DNA of 64,000 nucleotides from an uncultured Ferrovum sp. (GTDB lineage Bacteria > Pseudomonadota > Gammaproteobacteria > Burkholderiales > Ferrovaceae). Below the pieces are notes generated by a model. That model did no database searches. It was not told where the DNA came from and saw only the letters and a program-made list of their open reading frames with translations. Below, piece by piece: positions 48,847 to 59,436 of this stretch (positions within the stretch are counted from its first letter, which is position 1; every line of letters starts with the position of its first letter). The stretch is taken from assembly GCA_903905585.1 (NCBI GenBank), contig CAIVHB010000144.1:1-64000 (forward strand), written 5' to 3'. A program made the position numbers and the translations under genes.

Positions 48847-49323
48847 TCAGATGTAGCGCACGTCGAGAATTTCATACTCGCGCGCACCGCCAGGAGCAAT
48901 GACTTCTGCCATGTCCCCAGCGCTCTTGCCGATCAAAGCACGTGCGATCGGTGAGCTAATGGAAATTTTGCCTTGTTTGATGTCGGCTTCATCATCGCCA
49001 ACAATCTGGTAAGTCACGCTGTGACCGCTTTCAGTGTCTTCTAAATCAACCGTTGCTCCAAACACACAGCGACCATCCGCATCCAGCTGTGATGGATCAA
49101 TGATCTGGGAATTAGAAAGCTTACCCTCCAAATCAGCAATGCGCCCTTCTATGAAAGATTGACGTTCTTTGGCCGCGTCGTATTCTGCGTTTTCAGATAA
49201 ATCACCCTGCGCACGCGCTTCCGAGATGGCTTGAATCACTTCTGGACGCTGAACATGCTTCAGGTTGTGAAGTTCTTGTTTCAGCTTTTCAGCGCCGATG
49301 ACTGTTAATGGGACTTTATTCAT
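48847..49323 (-). CDS. greA: Transcription elongation factor GreA
   Basis: Rescues backtracked RNA polymerase by stimulating transcript cleavage; 158 residues. N-terminal coiled coil (about 1-75) with the acidic tip in [11 protein letters not shown]-terminal FKBP-like domain ([14 protein letters not shown]). The start overlaps the carB stop by ATGA, so it is coupled to carB. Confidence 0.97.
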   Translation of the reverse strand: MNKVPLTVIGAEKLKQELHNLKHVQRPEVIQAISEARAQGDLSENAEYDAAKERQSFIEGRIADLEGKLSNSQIIDPSQLDADGRCVFGATVDLEDTESGHSVTYQIVGDDEADIKQGKISISSPIARALIGKSAGDMAEVIAPGGAREYEILDVRYI

Positions 49324-52300
49324 GCCGCCGGTTTCTCCTGCTGCAAGCTGCGCTGCAGTCCTTGTAAGTCATAAATTTCTGGTTGATCTGAAACACCCAT
49401 GCCTACACATGCTGCGCGCGCACCTGAAATAGTAGTGTAGTAGGTGATCCGCCCTTGCAATGCTGCATTACGAATAGACCATGAATCCTGAATCGCTCTC
49501 ACGCTCTCTTCTACTGTATTTACGATCAGGCTGATTTCTCGATTTTTGATCATATCCACAATATGTGGGCGCCCCTCAATAACTTTATTCACTTCTGTTA
49601 CCGACAAGCCCACTTCCTTAAGCGCAGCGGCAGTGCCTCGGGTAGCCACAAGTGTAAAACCCAGATTAGCAAGATTTTGTGCCACTTCCACAATCTTCTT
49701 TTTGTCGGCATTGCGAACACTTAAGAACGCCTTTCCTTCAGTAGGCAAACGAACCCCTGCAGCAAGCTGCGATTTGACGAAGGCCTCACCAAACGTCCGC
49801 CCCACGCCCATGACCTCACCGGTTGATTTCATCTCTGGGCCAAGAATAGTGTCGACCCCAGGAAATTTAATAAAGGGAAATACCGCTTCCTTCACTGAAA
49901 AATAACTAGGAACAATTTCATCAAACACATTCTGATCGGCCAAAGTACGGCCAGACATACAACGCGCAGCTACCTTAGCCAACTGTCGTCCTGTAGCTTT
50001 TGCAACATAAGGCACGGTCCGAGAAGCACGAGGATTCACCTCTAAGACATACACTGTTTCACCTTGTAATGCGAATTGAACATTCATCAATCCAACCACA
50101 TTCAACGCGCGGGCCATTGCAATGGTTTGCTGACGCAATACTTCTTGTATTTCTTCACTCAAACTAAAGGGGGGCAAAGAGCAAGCCGAATCCCCAGAAT
50201 GGACACCTGCTTGCTCAATATGTTCCATGATGCCGCCAATAATCACTTCTTGTCCGTCAGCGACGGCATCGACGTCCACTTCAACTGCGTCATTCAAAAA
50301 GCGATCCAACAGAATAGGCGAATCCGGGCCGACTGCAATCGAGCCTAAGCCGTCTCCCTCGCGCAAGGTATCCCGCAAATAGCGCTCTAAGTCACCCTGG
50401 TTATGCACAATAGCCATCGCCCGCCCACCTAAAACATATGATGGCCGAACCACCAAGGGGTAACCCAACTCTTGAGCTAATCGAAGCGTAGATTCACGAT
50501 CGTGAGCTGTTCGATTTTCTGGCTGACGCAAACCTAAATCATTGAGCAGTTGCTGAAAGCGCTTTCGGTCTTCAGCGCGATCAATGCTATCAGGTGTGGT
50601 ACCAATAATCTTGACACCATTGGCTTCCAATCCTCTGGCTAGCTTAAGTGGTGTTTGACCACCAAACTGCACGATCACGCCTTCAGGTTGTTCTACTGCC
50701 ACAATCTCTAAAACATCTTCAAGCGTAAGTGGCTCAAAGTACAAACGATCAGAAGTATCAAAGTCTGTTGAGACGGTCTCGGGATTACAATTCACCATGA
50801 TGGTTTCGAAACCATCCTCGCGCAGAGCTAGTGCTGCATGCACGCAGCAATAGTCAAACTCAATCCCTTGACCAATTCGGTTAGGCCCACCGCCCAACAC
50901 CATAATTTTGCGACGCTGCGTGGGAAGGGCTTCGCATTCCTCTTCATAGCTCGAATATAAATAAGCAGTATCGGTAGCGAACTCAGCTGCGCAGGTGTCC
51001 ACGCGTTTAAATACTGGACGCACACCAAGCTGATGCCGATGACGACGAACCGAAGCTTCTTCGGTTCCTAACAGATGCGACAATCGGCGATCTGAAAATC
51101 CCTGTCGTTTTAGACTGCGCATCACCGCGGCATCCAATGAGGCCAGTGCCCTTCCGCGCAACCCATCCTCGTTACGGATGAGGTCTTCAATTTGAGACAG
51201 GAACCACGGATCAATGCGGGAGAGGCGATGCACCTCATCCAAACTCATGCCGGTTCGAAAAGCTTGACCTACATACCACAATCGCAGAGGACCTGGATCT
51301 GACAATTCACTACCAATTTCTTCAGCAGTGGCTTCAATTTCATCAAATCCACATGCGCCAGTTTCTAATCCGCGCAAAGCTTTTTGCAAAGACTCTTGGA
51401 AACAGCGACCAATTGCCATCACCTCGCCCACCGACTTCATTTGAGTGGTCAGGCGATCATCAGCTTGCGGGAATTTCTCAAAAGCAAACCGCGGTATTTT
51501 AGTGACCACATAATCAATGGTTGGCTCAAAGGATGCCGGCGTGGCACCGCCAGTGATTTCATTTCGCAATTCATCGAGCGTGTAGCCGACTGCTAATTTG
51601 GCAGCGATTTTAGCAATAGGGAATCCTGTGGCTTTAGAAGCCAGGGCGCTTGAGCGCGATACGCGAGGATTCATTTCGATCACAATCATTCGGCCATTTG
51701 CAGGATTAATTGCAAACTGAACGTTAGACCCCCCCGTCTCTACCCCGATCTCGCGTAATACGGCGATCGAAGCGTCACGCATGATTTGGTATTCCTTGTC
51801 GGTCAGCGTTTGCGCCGGCGCGACGGTGATTGAATCACCGGTATGCACCCCCATTGCATCCAAATTCTCAATTGAGCAAATGATGATGCAATTGTCTGCA
51901 CGGTCTCGCACGACCTCCATTTCAAACTCTTTCCATCCAATGACCGACTCTTCAATGAGCAACTCTTTGGTGGGCGAAGCTTCAAGACCACGCTCGCAAA
52001 TGAGCAAGAACTCATCTTTGTTATAGGCAATCCCCCCCCCGCTTCCACCCATCGTGAAGGAGGGACGAATAATGGTGGGGTAACCCACTATGGCTTGCGC
52101 TTGCAATGCTTCTTCTATGCTGTGTGCCACTTCCGAACGAGGCGTATCTAAACCAATACGCTTCATCGCTACTTTAAATTTTTCGCGATCTTCTGCTTTA
52201 TCGATGGCTTCTCGATTCGCGCCAATCATCTGGACATTGAAACGATCCAACACGCCTTCGCGGGCTAAATCAAGGGCACAATTGAGTGCTGTTTGGCCGC

Positions 52301-52571
52301 CCATTGTTGGCAGTAAAGCATCAGGACGCTCACGTTCAATAATTCTTTCTAGCACGCGCCAATTGATAGGCTCGATGTAGGTCACATCGGCCATTTCAGG
52401 ATCAGTCATGATAGTGGCAGGATTCGAATTCACCAAAATGACGCGATACCCTTCTTCACGCAAGGCCTTACAGGCTTGTGCGCCAGAGTAATCAAACTCG
52501 CATGCCTGACCAATAACGATAGGGCCTGCGCCGATGATAAGAATAGAATGAAGGTCGTTGCGCTTTGGCAT
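49320..52571 (-). CDS. carB: Carbamoyl-phosphate synthase large subunit
   Basis: Makes carbamoyl phosphate for arginine and pyrimidines; 1083 residues. Two homologous ATP-grasp halves (about 1-550 and 551-935) each begin with a nucleotide motif ([38 protein letters not shown]). A methylglyoxal-synthase-like regulatory domain (about 936-1083) binds allosteric effectors. It is 33 bp after carA. Confidence 0.98.
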   Translation of the reverse strand: MPKRNDLHSILIIGAGPIVIGQACEFDYSGAQACKALREEGYRVILVNSNPATIMTDPEMADVTYIEPINWRVLERIIERERPDALLPTMGGQTALNCALDLAREGVLDRFNVQMIGANREAIDKAEDREKFKVAMKRIGLDTPRSEVAHSIEEALQAQAIVGYPTIIRPSFTMGGSGGGIAYNKDEFLLICERGLEASPTKELLIEESVIGWKEFEMEVVRDRADNCIIICSIENLDAMGVHTGDSITVAPAQTLTDKEYQIMRDASIAVLREIGVETGGSNVQFAINPANGRMIVIEMNPRVSRSSALASKATGFPIAKIAAKLAVGYTLDELRNEITGGATPASFEPTIDYVVTKIPRFAFEKFPQADDRLTTQMKSVGEVMAIGRCFQESLQKALRGLETGACGFDEIEATAEEIGSELSDPGPLRLWYVGQAFRTGMSLDEVHRLSRIDPWFLSQIEDLIRNEDGLRGRALASLDAAVMRSLKRQGFSDRRLSHLLGTEEASVRRHRHQLGVRPVFKRVDTCAAEFATDTAYLYSSYEEECEALPTQRRKIMVLGGGPNRIGQGIEFDYCCVHAALALREDGFETIMVNCNPETVSTDFDTSDRLYFEPLTLEDVLEIVAVEQPEGVIVQFGGQTPLKLARGLEANGVKIIGTTPDSIDRAEDRKRFQQLLNDLGLRQPENRTAHDRESTLRLAQELGYPLVVRPSYVLGGRAMAIVHNQGDLERYLRDTLREGDGLGSIAVGPDSPILLDRFLNDAVEVDVDAVADGQEVIIGGIMEHIEQAGVHSGDSACSLPPFSLSEEIQEVLRQQTIAMARALNVVGLMNVQFALQGETVYVLEVNPRASRTVPYVAKATGRQLAKVAARCMSGRTLADQNVFDEIVPSYFSVKEAVFPFIKFPGVDTILGPEMKSTGEVMGVGRTFGEAFVKSQLAAGVRLPTEGKAFLSVRNADKKKIVEVAQNLANLGFTLVATRGTAAALKEVGLSVTEVNKVIEGRPHIVDMIKNREISLIVNTVEESVRAIQDSWSIRNAALQGRITYYTTISGARAACVGMGVSDQPEIYDLQGLQRSLQQEKPAA

Positions 52572-52604
52572 GGCTTAACCTAGTGATGAGCGTTCTGCTC
52601 AAGC

Positions 52605-53759
52605 TTACGCTTGAGCAGACTGCATGAGACCAATAAAACGATCGAACAAAGAAGAGACGTCATGAGGTCCTGGACTGGCCTCGGGATGTCCCTGAAAACT
52701 AAATGCAGGGCAGTCAGTGCGGGCAATGCCCTGCAAACTGCCGTCGAACAAAGATAGATGGGTAATCTTGAGGTTATCCGGTAATGTTTGTGGATCCACC
52801 GCAAAGCCATGATTTTGGCTAGTGATCATCACTTGTCCCGTCTCGGTATCTTGAACGGGGTGGTTTGCCCCATGATGACCAAATTTCATCTTTACAGTTT
52901 TAGCGCCTGAAGCTAAGGCTAACAATTGATGACCCAAACAGATACCAAACACAGGAATATTTTTTTTAAGCAAATCACTGATTGCCTGAATTGCATAATC
53001 ACATGGCTCTGGGTCTCCGGGGCCATTGGAAAGAAATATTCCATCTGGTTTCATTGCAATCACCTCATTTGACGAAGTTTTTGCAGGCACAACCGTTACA
53101 GCACAGCCCCGTTCTGCCAACATACGCAAGATATTGCGTTTCACACCAAAGTCATAGGCCACAACCTTAAACCGGAAGTTACCAGGATTAGAGTGCCCAG
53201 ATTCTAGTGACCATACACCTTCTTTCCAGTCATATGGCTTTGAACACGTTACGCTCTGCGCCAGATCCATTCCGGCTAAACCAGCAAAATCTTGCGCAGC
53301 CCGAAGAGCCTGCGCCTCATCAATATCACCTGCCATCACGCATCCTGACTGTGCGCCAAACTCACGGAGGCGACGAGTCAAGCGACGGGTATCGATTCCA
53401 TAGATAGCAACAATATCATGTCTATTTAGATAATCTGACAAGGACTCTGTTGCCCGCCAGTTCGACATCAAGATGGGTAAGTCACGAATGACCAAACCCG
53501 CCGCATGAACACCTGAAGATTCTTCATCTTCACTATTCACCCCAGTATTGCCAATGTGGGGGTATGTCAGCGTGACGATTTGTCGGGCATAGGAAGGATC
53601 AGTAAGGATTTCCTGATAACCCGTCATTGAGGTGTTGAATACTACTTCTCCGACACTCATGCCTTCAGCCCCCGCAGAAAAACCGCGAAAAACAGACCCA
53701 TCAGCAAGCACCAGGATTGCGGGCAGATTGCTGCTGGATTCGTGGCTGGAATGCGTCAA
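52605..53759 (-). CDS. carA: Carbamoyl-phosphate synthase small subunit
   Basis: Glutaminase that feeds ammonia to CarB; 384 residues from TTG 53759. The class I amidotransferase triad is seen in [10 protein letters not shown] (Cys) and [11 protein letters not shown] (His, Glu). I chose this TTG because GGAG lies four bases upstream, the length fits the family, and a promoter and hairpin occupy the region of the longer frame (to 53846). The leader is only about 60 nt. The gene is separated from dapB by the hairpin at 53786-53820. Confidence 0.95.
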   Translation of the reverse strand: MTHSSHESSSNLPAILVLADGSVFRGFSAGAEGMSVGEVVFNTSMTGYQEILTDPSYARQIVTLTYPHIGNTGVNSEDEESSGVHAAGLVIRDLPILMSNWRATESLSDYLNRHDIVAIYGIDTRRLTRRLREFGAQSGCVMAGDIDEAQALRAAQDFAGLAGMDLAQSVTCSKPYDWKEGVWSLESGHSNPGNFRFKVVAYDFGVKRNILRMLAERGCAVTVVPAKTSSNEVIAMKPDGIFLSNGPGDPEPCDYAIQAISDLLKKNIPVFGICLGHQLLALASGAKTVKMKFGHHGANHPVQDTETGQVMITSQNHGFAVDPQTLPDNLKITHLSLFDGSLQGIARTDCPAFSFQGHPEASPGPHDVSSLFDRFIGLMQSAQA

Positions 53760-53785
53760 GAGAGGCTCCGAGGGAATAGGACGTG

Positions 53786-53820
53786 AAAAACGGGAAGGAC
53801 CTATAGGCGGCCTTTCCCGT
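53786..53820 (-). terminator. Hairpin with T run in the carA leader
   Basis: On the minus strand ACGGGAAAGG pairs with CCTTCCCGT (one bulge) and is followed by TTTTT (53790-53786). It can end the dapB transcript, but it also lies at the extreme 5' end of the message from the carA promoter, where it could act as an attenuator or a stabilising 5' hairpin. Confidence 0.75.
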
Positions 53821-53828
53821 AACCTCGT

Positions 53829-53857
53829 AGTATAGCGAATTAGCAAGCACCCGGCAA
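53829..53857 (-). promoter_or_regulatory. Sigma-70 promoter of carAB
   Basis: TTGCCG (53857-53852), a 17-bp spacer, then TATACT (53834-53829): four and five matches to the consensus hexamers at ideal spacing. The start of transcription would be near 53822, about 60 bases before the carA start. Confidence 0.7.
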
Positions 53858-53883
53858 TGCGTGAAGGCCTGGGTGACTAAATC

Positions 53884-54693
53884 TTAGGCAAGCCCCAACA
53901 CGTCCCGCATGTCGTAAAAACCAGCTTGCCGCCCTTGCAAGAAATGCGCAGCACGGATAGCCCCACGCGCAAAGGTGGCTCGACTACTGGCTTTGTGAGT
54001 AATTTCCAGGCGCTCGCCTTCACCGGCAAATAAAACAGTATGGTCGCCAACAACATCGCCACCTCGAACTGTTGCAAAGCCGATAGTAGAGGGGTCACGC
54101 TCACCGGTCACCCCTTCTCGCCCAAACACTGCACAATCTGCGAGATTGCGTCCGACTGCTTCAGCGGCCACTTCCCCCATTCTTAAGGCAGTGCCAGAAG
54201 GTGCATCAATCTTATGGCGATGGTGGGCTTCAATAATTTCGATGTCATAGCCATGTTCCAGAACTTTGGCTGCTTTCGCGATCAAATCCAAGGCCAGATT
54301 CACCCCAACACTAAAATTGGGAGCAAATACGATAGGGACTTTTTTTCCCCAAGCGCGTAGCGCTTGTTTTTCCTCATCAGAAAACCCTGTGGTTCCAATT
54401 ACAGTCGTGCAATCCGTTTCCGCACACACTGCCAAATGCTTCAGGGTTCCTATTGGTCGCGTAAAGTCTATCAATACATCTGATTGCGCAAGCGCAGCTT
54501 GAATATTAGAAGTGATCTTAATACCGCTAGACCAACCAAGATAAGCTCCAGCATCTAATCCTAAGGAGGGATTTCCTTCCACCTCCAGTGCTGCACTGAG
54601 ATGGGATGCGGGATCTGCGCGAAGTACTTCAATCAAAATTTTTCCCATACGGCCTGATGCGCCCGCAATACAGATATTCAGTGGTTTAGCCAA
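53884..54693 (-). CDS. dapB: 4-hydroxy-tetrahydrodipicolinate reductase
   Basis: Lysine and diaminopimelate pathway reductase; 269 residues. The NAD(P)H site is GASGRMG, the substrate region [16 protein letters not shown]. The start is TTG at 54693 with GAG shortly upstream; no ATG is near and the family N-terminus begins there. 22 bp after bamE. Confidence 0.97.
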   Translation of the reverse strand: MAKPLNICIAGASGRMGKILIEVLRADPASHLSAALEVEGNPSLGLDAGAYLGWSSGIKITSNIQAALAQSDVLIDFTRPIGTLKHLAVCAETDCTTVIGTTGFSDEEKQALRAWGKKVPIVFAPNFSVGVNLALDLIAKAAKVLEHGYDIEIIEAHHRHKIDAPSGTALRMGEVAAEAVGRNLADCAVFGREGVTGERDPSTIGFATVRGGDVVGDHTVLFAGEGERLEITHKASSRATFARGAIRAAHFLQGRQAGFYDMRDVLGLA

Positions 54694-54715
54694 TTATCTC
54701 AAACCTTGTCTTAAC

Positions 54716-55276
54716 TTAGCGACGCTGGGGACCAGATTGATTCAAACCTGGATCATCTAATTTGGGAAGTGGCACAGGCAAACCAGAGTTGAGTGGCTTC
54801 TCCGTTGCATCAGAAGCCCCAACGGGTGCAGCACTCGAGGCCTCTTTTGGTGGAGCTGCTACCAAAGTAACGTCTCCCGTAATGGAAATCAAACGATCTT
54901 CCTTAAATAAGCAAGTAAAGCGACGCCATTCCCCAACCTGGCCATTCTTTCGGGTGTAGTAAACATAATCCCAGCGATCGGAGTGCATTACATCTGCGAG
55001 TAAGGGCGTTCCCAAGACCAGACTAACTTGGTTACGGGTCATTCCAGCCTTCAGGCGATCAATCATTTTTTGATCAACCGCCGTACCCTGCTGAATATCC
55101 AACGTATAAGGTTCTAGGTCTACGTTAGGAATCGAGGCGCCACTGGGCATGGAAGGCATGCTAGGCATGGAAGGCATACTCGGAACACTACATGCTGCCA
55201 AGCCTAATAGGGCAGACAAGGTCAGAATGCTCATGCACACGGTGTGCAAAGATTTGTAAATCAAATTAATTTTCAT
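54716..55276 (-). CDS. bamE: Outer membrane assembly lipoprotein BamE
   Basis: Lipoprotein of the BAM complex that inserts outer-membrane barrels; 186 residues. Signal peptide with lipobox GLAAC (C29). After four SMP repeats the BamE fold contains LKAGMTRNQVSLVLGTPL and WDYVYY. The C-terminus is Pro/Ala-rich. Here it reads in the same direction as fur, 67 bp downstream, whereas the two are often divergent in related bacteria. Confidence 0.92.
   Translation of the reverse strand: MKINLIYKSLHTVCMSILTLSALLGLAACSVPSMPSMPSMPSMPSGASIPNVDLEPYTLDIQQGTAVDQKMIDRLKAGMTRNQVSLVLGTPLLADVMHSDRWDYVYYTRKNGQVGEWRRFTCLFKEDRLISITGDVTLVAAPPKEASSAAPVGASDATEKPLNSGLPVPLPKLDDPGLNQSGPQRR
55146..55181. repeat. Four 9-bp tandem repeats in bamE
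   Basis: GGCATGGAA, GGCATGCTA, GGCATGGAA and GGCATACTC follow each other and encode the PSM repeats just after the lipid-modified cysteine. Copy-number change keeps the frame and would alter only the linker length. Confidence 0.85.
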
Positions 55277-55343
55277 AACTCGAAATCATACCTGAATACC
55301 CAGTACCTCATTAGAGCTGAATCTCTTTGTTATTTAGGCCAGC

Positions 55344-55844
55344 CTATCTGCGATGAGGACAAAGCTCTTTGGTGCATTCTGCATAAAGATGAAGAGAATG
55401 GTCGCGAATTAAAAAACCTCGCTCAGCAGCCACTTGTTCTTGTAAGCGTTCGATTTCAGGGTGAAAAAACTCTTCAACGCGATTGCAATTAAGGCATACC
55501 AAATGGTCATGATGTTCACCTTCATTGAGCTCGAACACCGCTTTACCGCTTTCAAAATGATGGCGAATGAGCAGACCAGCTTGCTCGAACTGGGTGAGTA
55601 CTCGATAAACCGTAGCAAGACCTATGTCTAGTCCATCAACAGTAAGGAGCCGATACACCTCCTCAGCACTAAGATGGCGACGCTCAGCTTGGCTCTCAAA
55701 TAACTGCAACACCCTCAATCTGGGCAATGTTGCTTTAAGACCCCGCGTTTTAAGATCAGGGTTTTTGAGATCAGGGCCTTTCAATTCGGAGTGTTTATGT
55801 TCCGAGCCTTTCAAGTGATGAGCGTCGCCCATAGGTTTTAACAC
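55344..55844 (-). CDS. fur: Ferric uptake regulator Fur
   Basis: Iron-responsive repressor, up to 166 residues. The winged-helix domain contains RGLKATLPRLRVL and IGLATVYRVLTQFEQAGL. The metal sites are in HHDHLVCLNC and the C-terminal CTKELC. The usual protein begins near the LKxxGLK segment; here about 25 extra residues precede it, with repeated LKG/LKN/LKT units. The frame opens at a GTG (55844); an ATG at 55832 with GAGG 11 bases upstream is a good alternative. It follows sucD by 9 bp. Confidence 0.94.
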   Translation of the reverse strand: MLKPMGDAHHLKGSEHKHSELKGPDLKNPDLKTRGLKATLPRLRVLQLFESQAERRHLSAEEVYRLLTVDGLDIGLATVYRVLTQFEQAGLLIRHHFESGKAVFELNEGEHHDHLVCLNCNRVEEFFHPEIERLQEQVAAERGFLIRDHSLHLYAECTKELCPHRR

Positions 55845-55853
55845 CTCTAGGTC

Positions 55854-56732
55854 TTACTTCAAGACAGATTTGAGTAATGAACCCATTTCAGAGGGATTTC
55901 GTGTGACCTTAATGCCACACTCTTCCATCACTGCCAGCTTTTCTTGAGCAGTCCCCTTACCTCCAGAAATGATGGCGCCGGCATGGCCCATTCGTTTACC
56001 CGGAGGTGCTGTCACCCCAGCAATAAAGCCAATCACTGGTTTACGCATGTTTGCTTTGATCCATCGAGCGCAATCTTCTTCATCCGATCCACCGATCTCA
56101 CCCACCATAATGACCGCTTCCGTTGCTGGATCTTCATTAAACAGACGCATTACATCAATGTGCTTCATACCGTTTACAGGGTCACCACCAATCCCCACGC
56201 AGCTTGATTGTCCCAAGCCTAATTCTCTGAGTTGACCCACTGCTCCATAGGTCAAGGTACCTGAGCGGGAAACCACGCCAATTGGACCTTTCTTATGAAT
56301 TTGACCGGGCATGATACCGATTTTAATTTCGTCAGGGGTAATCAGCCCAGGACAGTTTGGCCCAATCAGAAGAGTACGTTTACCCTGCATTTTGTAGCGC
56401 GTACGAATCATGTCGCGAACCGGAATCCCTTCAGTGATACAAATCACCAAATCCAGTTCCGCCTCAACTGCCTCATCAATTGCAGCCGCAGCAAATGGAG
56501 GCGGCACATAGATAACAGAAACCGTAGCGCCCGTTGCAGCTTTAGCTTCAGCAACAGAATTATAGATAGGGGTTCCTTCAAAATCCTGTCCCCCCTTTCC
56601 TGGGGTCACGCCTGCCACAAAACATTCGGCACCGTTTGCATATTCTTTACACATTCGGGTGTGGAATTGGCCTGTTTTACCCGTGATACCCTGGGTCATT
56701 ACGCGTGAATTTTTATTTATAAGTATCGACAT
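55854..56732 (-). CDS. sucD: Succinyl-CoA synthetase alpha subunit
   Basis: TCA-cycle enzyme subunit that binds CoA and carries the phosphohistidine; 292 residues. GITGKTGQFHTRMC, IGPNCPGLI and the active-site His in GHAGAIISGG are present. One base separates it from sucC. Confidence 0.97.
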   Translation of the reverse strand: MSILINKNSRVMTQGITGKTGQFHTRMCKEYANGAECFVAGVTPGKGGQDFEGTPIYNSVAEAKAATGATVSVIYVPPPFAAAAIDEAVEAELDLVICITEGIPVRDMIRTRYKMQGKRTLLIGPNCPGLITPDEIKIGIMPGQIHKKGPIGVVSRSGTLTYGAVGQLRELGLGQSSCVGIGGDPVNGMKHIDVMRLFNEDPATEAVIMVGEIGGSDEEDCARWIKANMRKPVIGFIAGVTAPPGKRMGHAGAIISGGKGTAQEKLAVMEECGIKVTRNPSEMGSLLKSVLK

Positions 56733-56733
56733 A

Positions 56734-57897
56734 TCACCCCCGTGCCGCCTTCACTACCTTTTCAGCAGCATCAGCCATATTAGACGCGGAAATAATCGGC
56801 AGTCCCGACTCCGCAAGGATCTTCTTGCCCAGCTCCACGTTCGTTCCTTCCAAACGTACGACCAAGGGCACACTCAATTTTACTTGGCGTGCGGCTTCCA
56901 CCACACCTGTCGCGATCACGTCACAACGCATAATCCCGCCGAAGATATTGACCAGAATGGCTTCAACATGAGGATTCGCCAACATCAACTTGAACGCTTC
57001 GGTCACTTTCTCTGTCGTGGCACCGCCGCCGACATCCAAGAAGTTTGCTGGGGAACCACCGTACAGCTTGGTGATATCCATGGTGGCCATCGCTAAACCA
57101 GCACCATTCACCAGACAACCAATATTTCCATCTAGCGAGATGTAAGACAGATCAAATTTTGAAGCGGCAATTTCAGCAGGATCTTCTTCATCCAAATCAC
57201 GCAGTGCAGTAATTTCAGGATGGCGATACAGCGCATTGGAATCGAAATTCATTTTGGCATCTAAGGCGACAACGCGACCGTCACCTGTGACTACCATGGG
57301 GTTAATTTCTGCCAAGCTTGCATCCGTTTCATCAAAGGCGTGATACAAGCCTTGCAACAACACGCGAGACTGAGCGATCAATTCAGTTGGCACACCAATC
57401 TTGGCCGAGACGTCATCGGCCTGGGCATCCGTTAGGCCGGCCATCGGATCAATAAATACGGTGTGGATTTTTTCAGGAGTGTGGGCAGCAACTTCCTCGA
57501 TATCCATACCGCCTTCGCTACTGGCCATCAGCGCAACGCGCTGCGTTCCGCGATCTACCACCATGCCAATGTAGAGTTCTTTGCGAATATCTGCGCCTTC
57601 TTCGATTAGCAAACGGCGCACTTTCTGACCTTCTGGGCTGGTTTGGTGCGTGATGAGTTGCATACCCATGATTTGGTTTACGAAGGTGGCAAACTCCTGA
57701 GCATTCTTTGCAACCTTGACTCCCCCCCCTTTACCGCGGCCGCCCGCGTGAATCTGGGCTTTCACTACCGCCACCGAACCACCCAGTGTTTCGTAGGCTT
57801 TTAAAGCCTCTTCCACAGAAAAGCAGGGAATGCCTCGGGGCGTGACCACCCCAAATTTGCGAAGTAATTCCTTCGCCTGATATTCATGAATTTTCAT
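56734..57897 (-). CDS. sucC: Succinyl-CoA synthetase beta subunit
   Basis: ATP-grasp subunit of succinyl-CoA synthetase, 387 residues when started at ATG 57897, which gives the family N-terminus [17 protein letters not shown]. The start upstream at 57921 would add eight residues. [12 protein letters not shown] and the C-terminal [13 protein letters not shown] are typical. First gene of sucCD-fur. Confidence 0.97.
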   Translation of the reverse strand: MKIHEYQAKELLRKFGVVTPRGIPCFSVEEALKAYETLGGSVAVVKAQIHAGGRGKGGGVKVAKNAQEFATFVNQIMGMQLITHQTSPEGQKVRRLLIEEGADIRKELYIGMVVDRGTQRVALMASSEGGMDIEEVAAHTPEKIHTVFIDPMAGLTDAQADDVSAKIGVPTELIAQSRVLLQGLYHAFDETDASLAEINPMVVTGDGRVVALDAKMNFDSNALYRHPEITALRDLDEEDPAEIAASKFDLSYISLDGNIGCLVNGAGLAMATMDITKLYGGSPANFLDVGGGATTEKVTEAFKLMLANPHVEAILVNIFGGIMRCDVIATGVVEAARQVKLSVPLVVRLEGTNVELGKKILAESGLPIISASNMADAAEKVVKAARG

Positions 57898-58012
57898 CTT
57901 TATTATTCTCGTAGATAGCACGAACCCGTAATTTTAACGGAAGCAGGCATCATTCGGCGTGTATTTGGTATTTTTTATACAAGCGCCAGAAAATCCTGTG
58001 CATTCGATGCGC

Positions 58013-58561
58013 TTAGGCTTTCTTAAACCAAGCAGGGTAATAGTGCTGGACAACCGGCCCCTCTAGACGCAAGGCATGGCATCGATCTAGGTGTGTGGGC
58101 TGCAGCTTGCTTACGTCTTCGTTTATTTCGCTTGCAAGTGTTTGAAATGCAGCCGTAGCCAAAGCTGATACCATTTCAGTCAAATGGGCACATCCTCTTG
58201 TTCCACCCAACACTTTTCTCACTGCATTGGTAAACCCTGGAGCGATCCGCAAGCCAATCAATTTTTTGTACTCTGGGGTGATGGTTTCGCATTGCCCTGC
58301 GTAAGGGCGAGCCGACATTACAGCCTCTGCATCAATAATCGTTAAGGCGGAATCTATCGTGATACGCATTCGCATATCATGAACAGGAACCCCAGCGGGA
58401 TGCACCCGCGTGACGTGACCAAAATCGTAGTCTTTAATATCAGTCAGGTGCCCTTCAATGTCCCACAAACCGTCTTCCCGCTTAAATCCCTGCAAAGAAA
58501 TCAGGCGCTGATGTAAGCGTTGCCTGGGCTGAGCAGTAGGCAAGAGCACGTCAACAGTCAT
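58013..58561 (-). CDS. DUF2889 family protein
   Basis: 182 residues matching the DUF2889 family, whose function is unknown. Conserved parts are RREDGLWDIEG-like KREDGLWDIEGHLTD, HDMRMRITID, and GFTNAVRKVLGGTRGCAHLTEM. No signal peptide or membrane span. GGAGG precedes the ATG, a strong ribosome site. It lies between TerC (78 bp) and sucC in the same direction. Confidence 0.85.
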   Translation of the reverse strand: MTVDVLLPTAQPRQRLHQRLISLQGFKREDGLWDIEGHLTDIKDYDFGHVTRVHPAGVPVHDMRMRITIDSALTIIDAEAVMSARPYAGQCETITPEYKKLIGLRIAPGFTNAVRKVLGGTRGCAHLTEMVSALATAAFQTLASEINEDVSKLQPTHLDRCHALRLEGPVVQHYYPAWFKKA

Positions 58562-58639
58562 ACTAATTCCTCCAGAAACTCAGGTCAGTACTCCCAGGGA
58601 AAAGGCTATTGGCAGCAGAAATCATCTCTGCACTTATTT

Positions 58640-59317
58640 TTAATTTGATGGCCGTGTTTGCCAAATACGACCTAATCCAATCCCTAGTAGCGCCGCGCAA
58701 AATAGAGGCGCTAAAACACCTTGGTAATGAAAAGGAATAGCGATTTGATCAAGTAACGCATCACTTACAATGAGTTCACCCGCCACCCAACCCAAGAGTC
58801 CTGCCCCACCAGCCACTAACATCGGCCACTTATCGAGTAATCGTGCAAGCATATCGCTACCTAATGCAACAAAAGTAAAACTCAACGCTATCCCTGTGAG
58901 CATTAAGGTCAAGTCACCACCAGCAGCGGCAGCAACTGCGAGAATATTGTCAGCGCTCATAATGGCATCGGCGATAATGACTTGACGGACTGCTCGCATA
59001 AGGGTGTTGGGGGAATTAGAGTGCGTGGAGTCATCGTCGTGAGGTTCCGTCATATTCCATCCCAACCATAACAGCGTGACCCCTCCAATAAGATGCAAAC
59101 CCGGAATTTCAAGCAAGCGCCATACCCCCAAACACAGGATGACGCGCATGATCACGGCGCCCATCACTCCAATCATGATTCCCGTGCGCCGCTGATCCTT
59201 AGGTAAACCTCGGGTCGCAATGGCGATGACAAGGGCATTGTCTCCACTCAAGAGAAGGTTTACACCTATAATTTGGACAAGGATGTTGCTATTACTAAGA
59301 AACCAATCGAGCGTCAT
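58640..59317 (-). CDS. TerC/YjbE-family membrane protein
   Basis: Integral-membrane protein of 225 residues with about seven spans. TerC-family signatures: LLSGDNALVIAIA and the acidic ADAIMSADNILAVAAAA. Members of this family are linked to manganese export or to metal loading of secreted enzymes. No manganese riboswitch could be recognised in its short leader. Divergent from the transglycosylase gene. Confidence 0.87.
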   Translation of the reverse strand: MTLDWFLSNSNILVQIIGVNLLLSGDNALVIAIATRGLPKDQRRTGIMIGVMGAVIMRVILCLGVWRLLEIPGLHLIGGVTLLWLGWNMTEPHDDDSTHSNSPNTLMRAVRQVIIADAIMSADNILAVAAAAGGDLTLMLTGIALSFTFVALGSDMLARLLDKWPMLVAGGAGLLGWVAGELIVSDALLDQIAIPFHYQGVLAPLFCAALLGIGLGRIWQTRPSN

Positions 59318-59436
59318 ATACTCTCACTGTTATGATTCATAAATTACGCGATAGATCGTCAAGCAATTCGAAGGGATTAAGCCCCAAATAAATACACTCC
59401 CACAATAGGGGTTGAGGGGTAACAACACTGTTTTTA

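Noticed and set aside
53760-53846. Extended carA N-terminus starting at TTG 53846
   Set aside because: The added residues are unlike the family, and the segment is occupied by the hairpin and lies at the predicted transcription start.
59318-59436. Manganese (yybP-ykoY) riboswitch before the TerC-family gene
   Set aside because: TerC genes often carry one, but I could not find the conserved core sequences in the leader, only a weak GC-rich inverted repeat.
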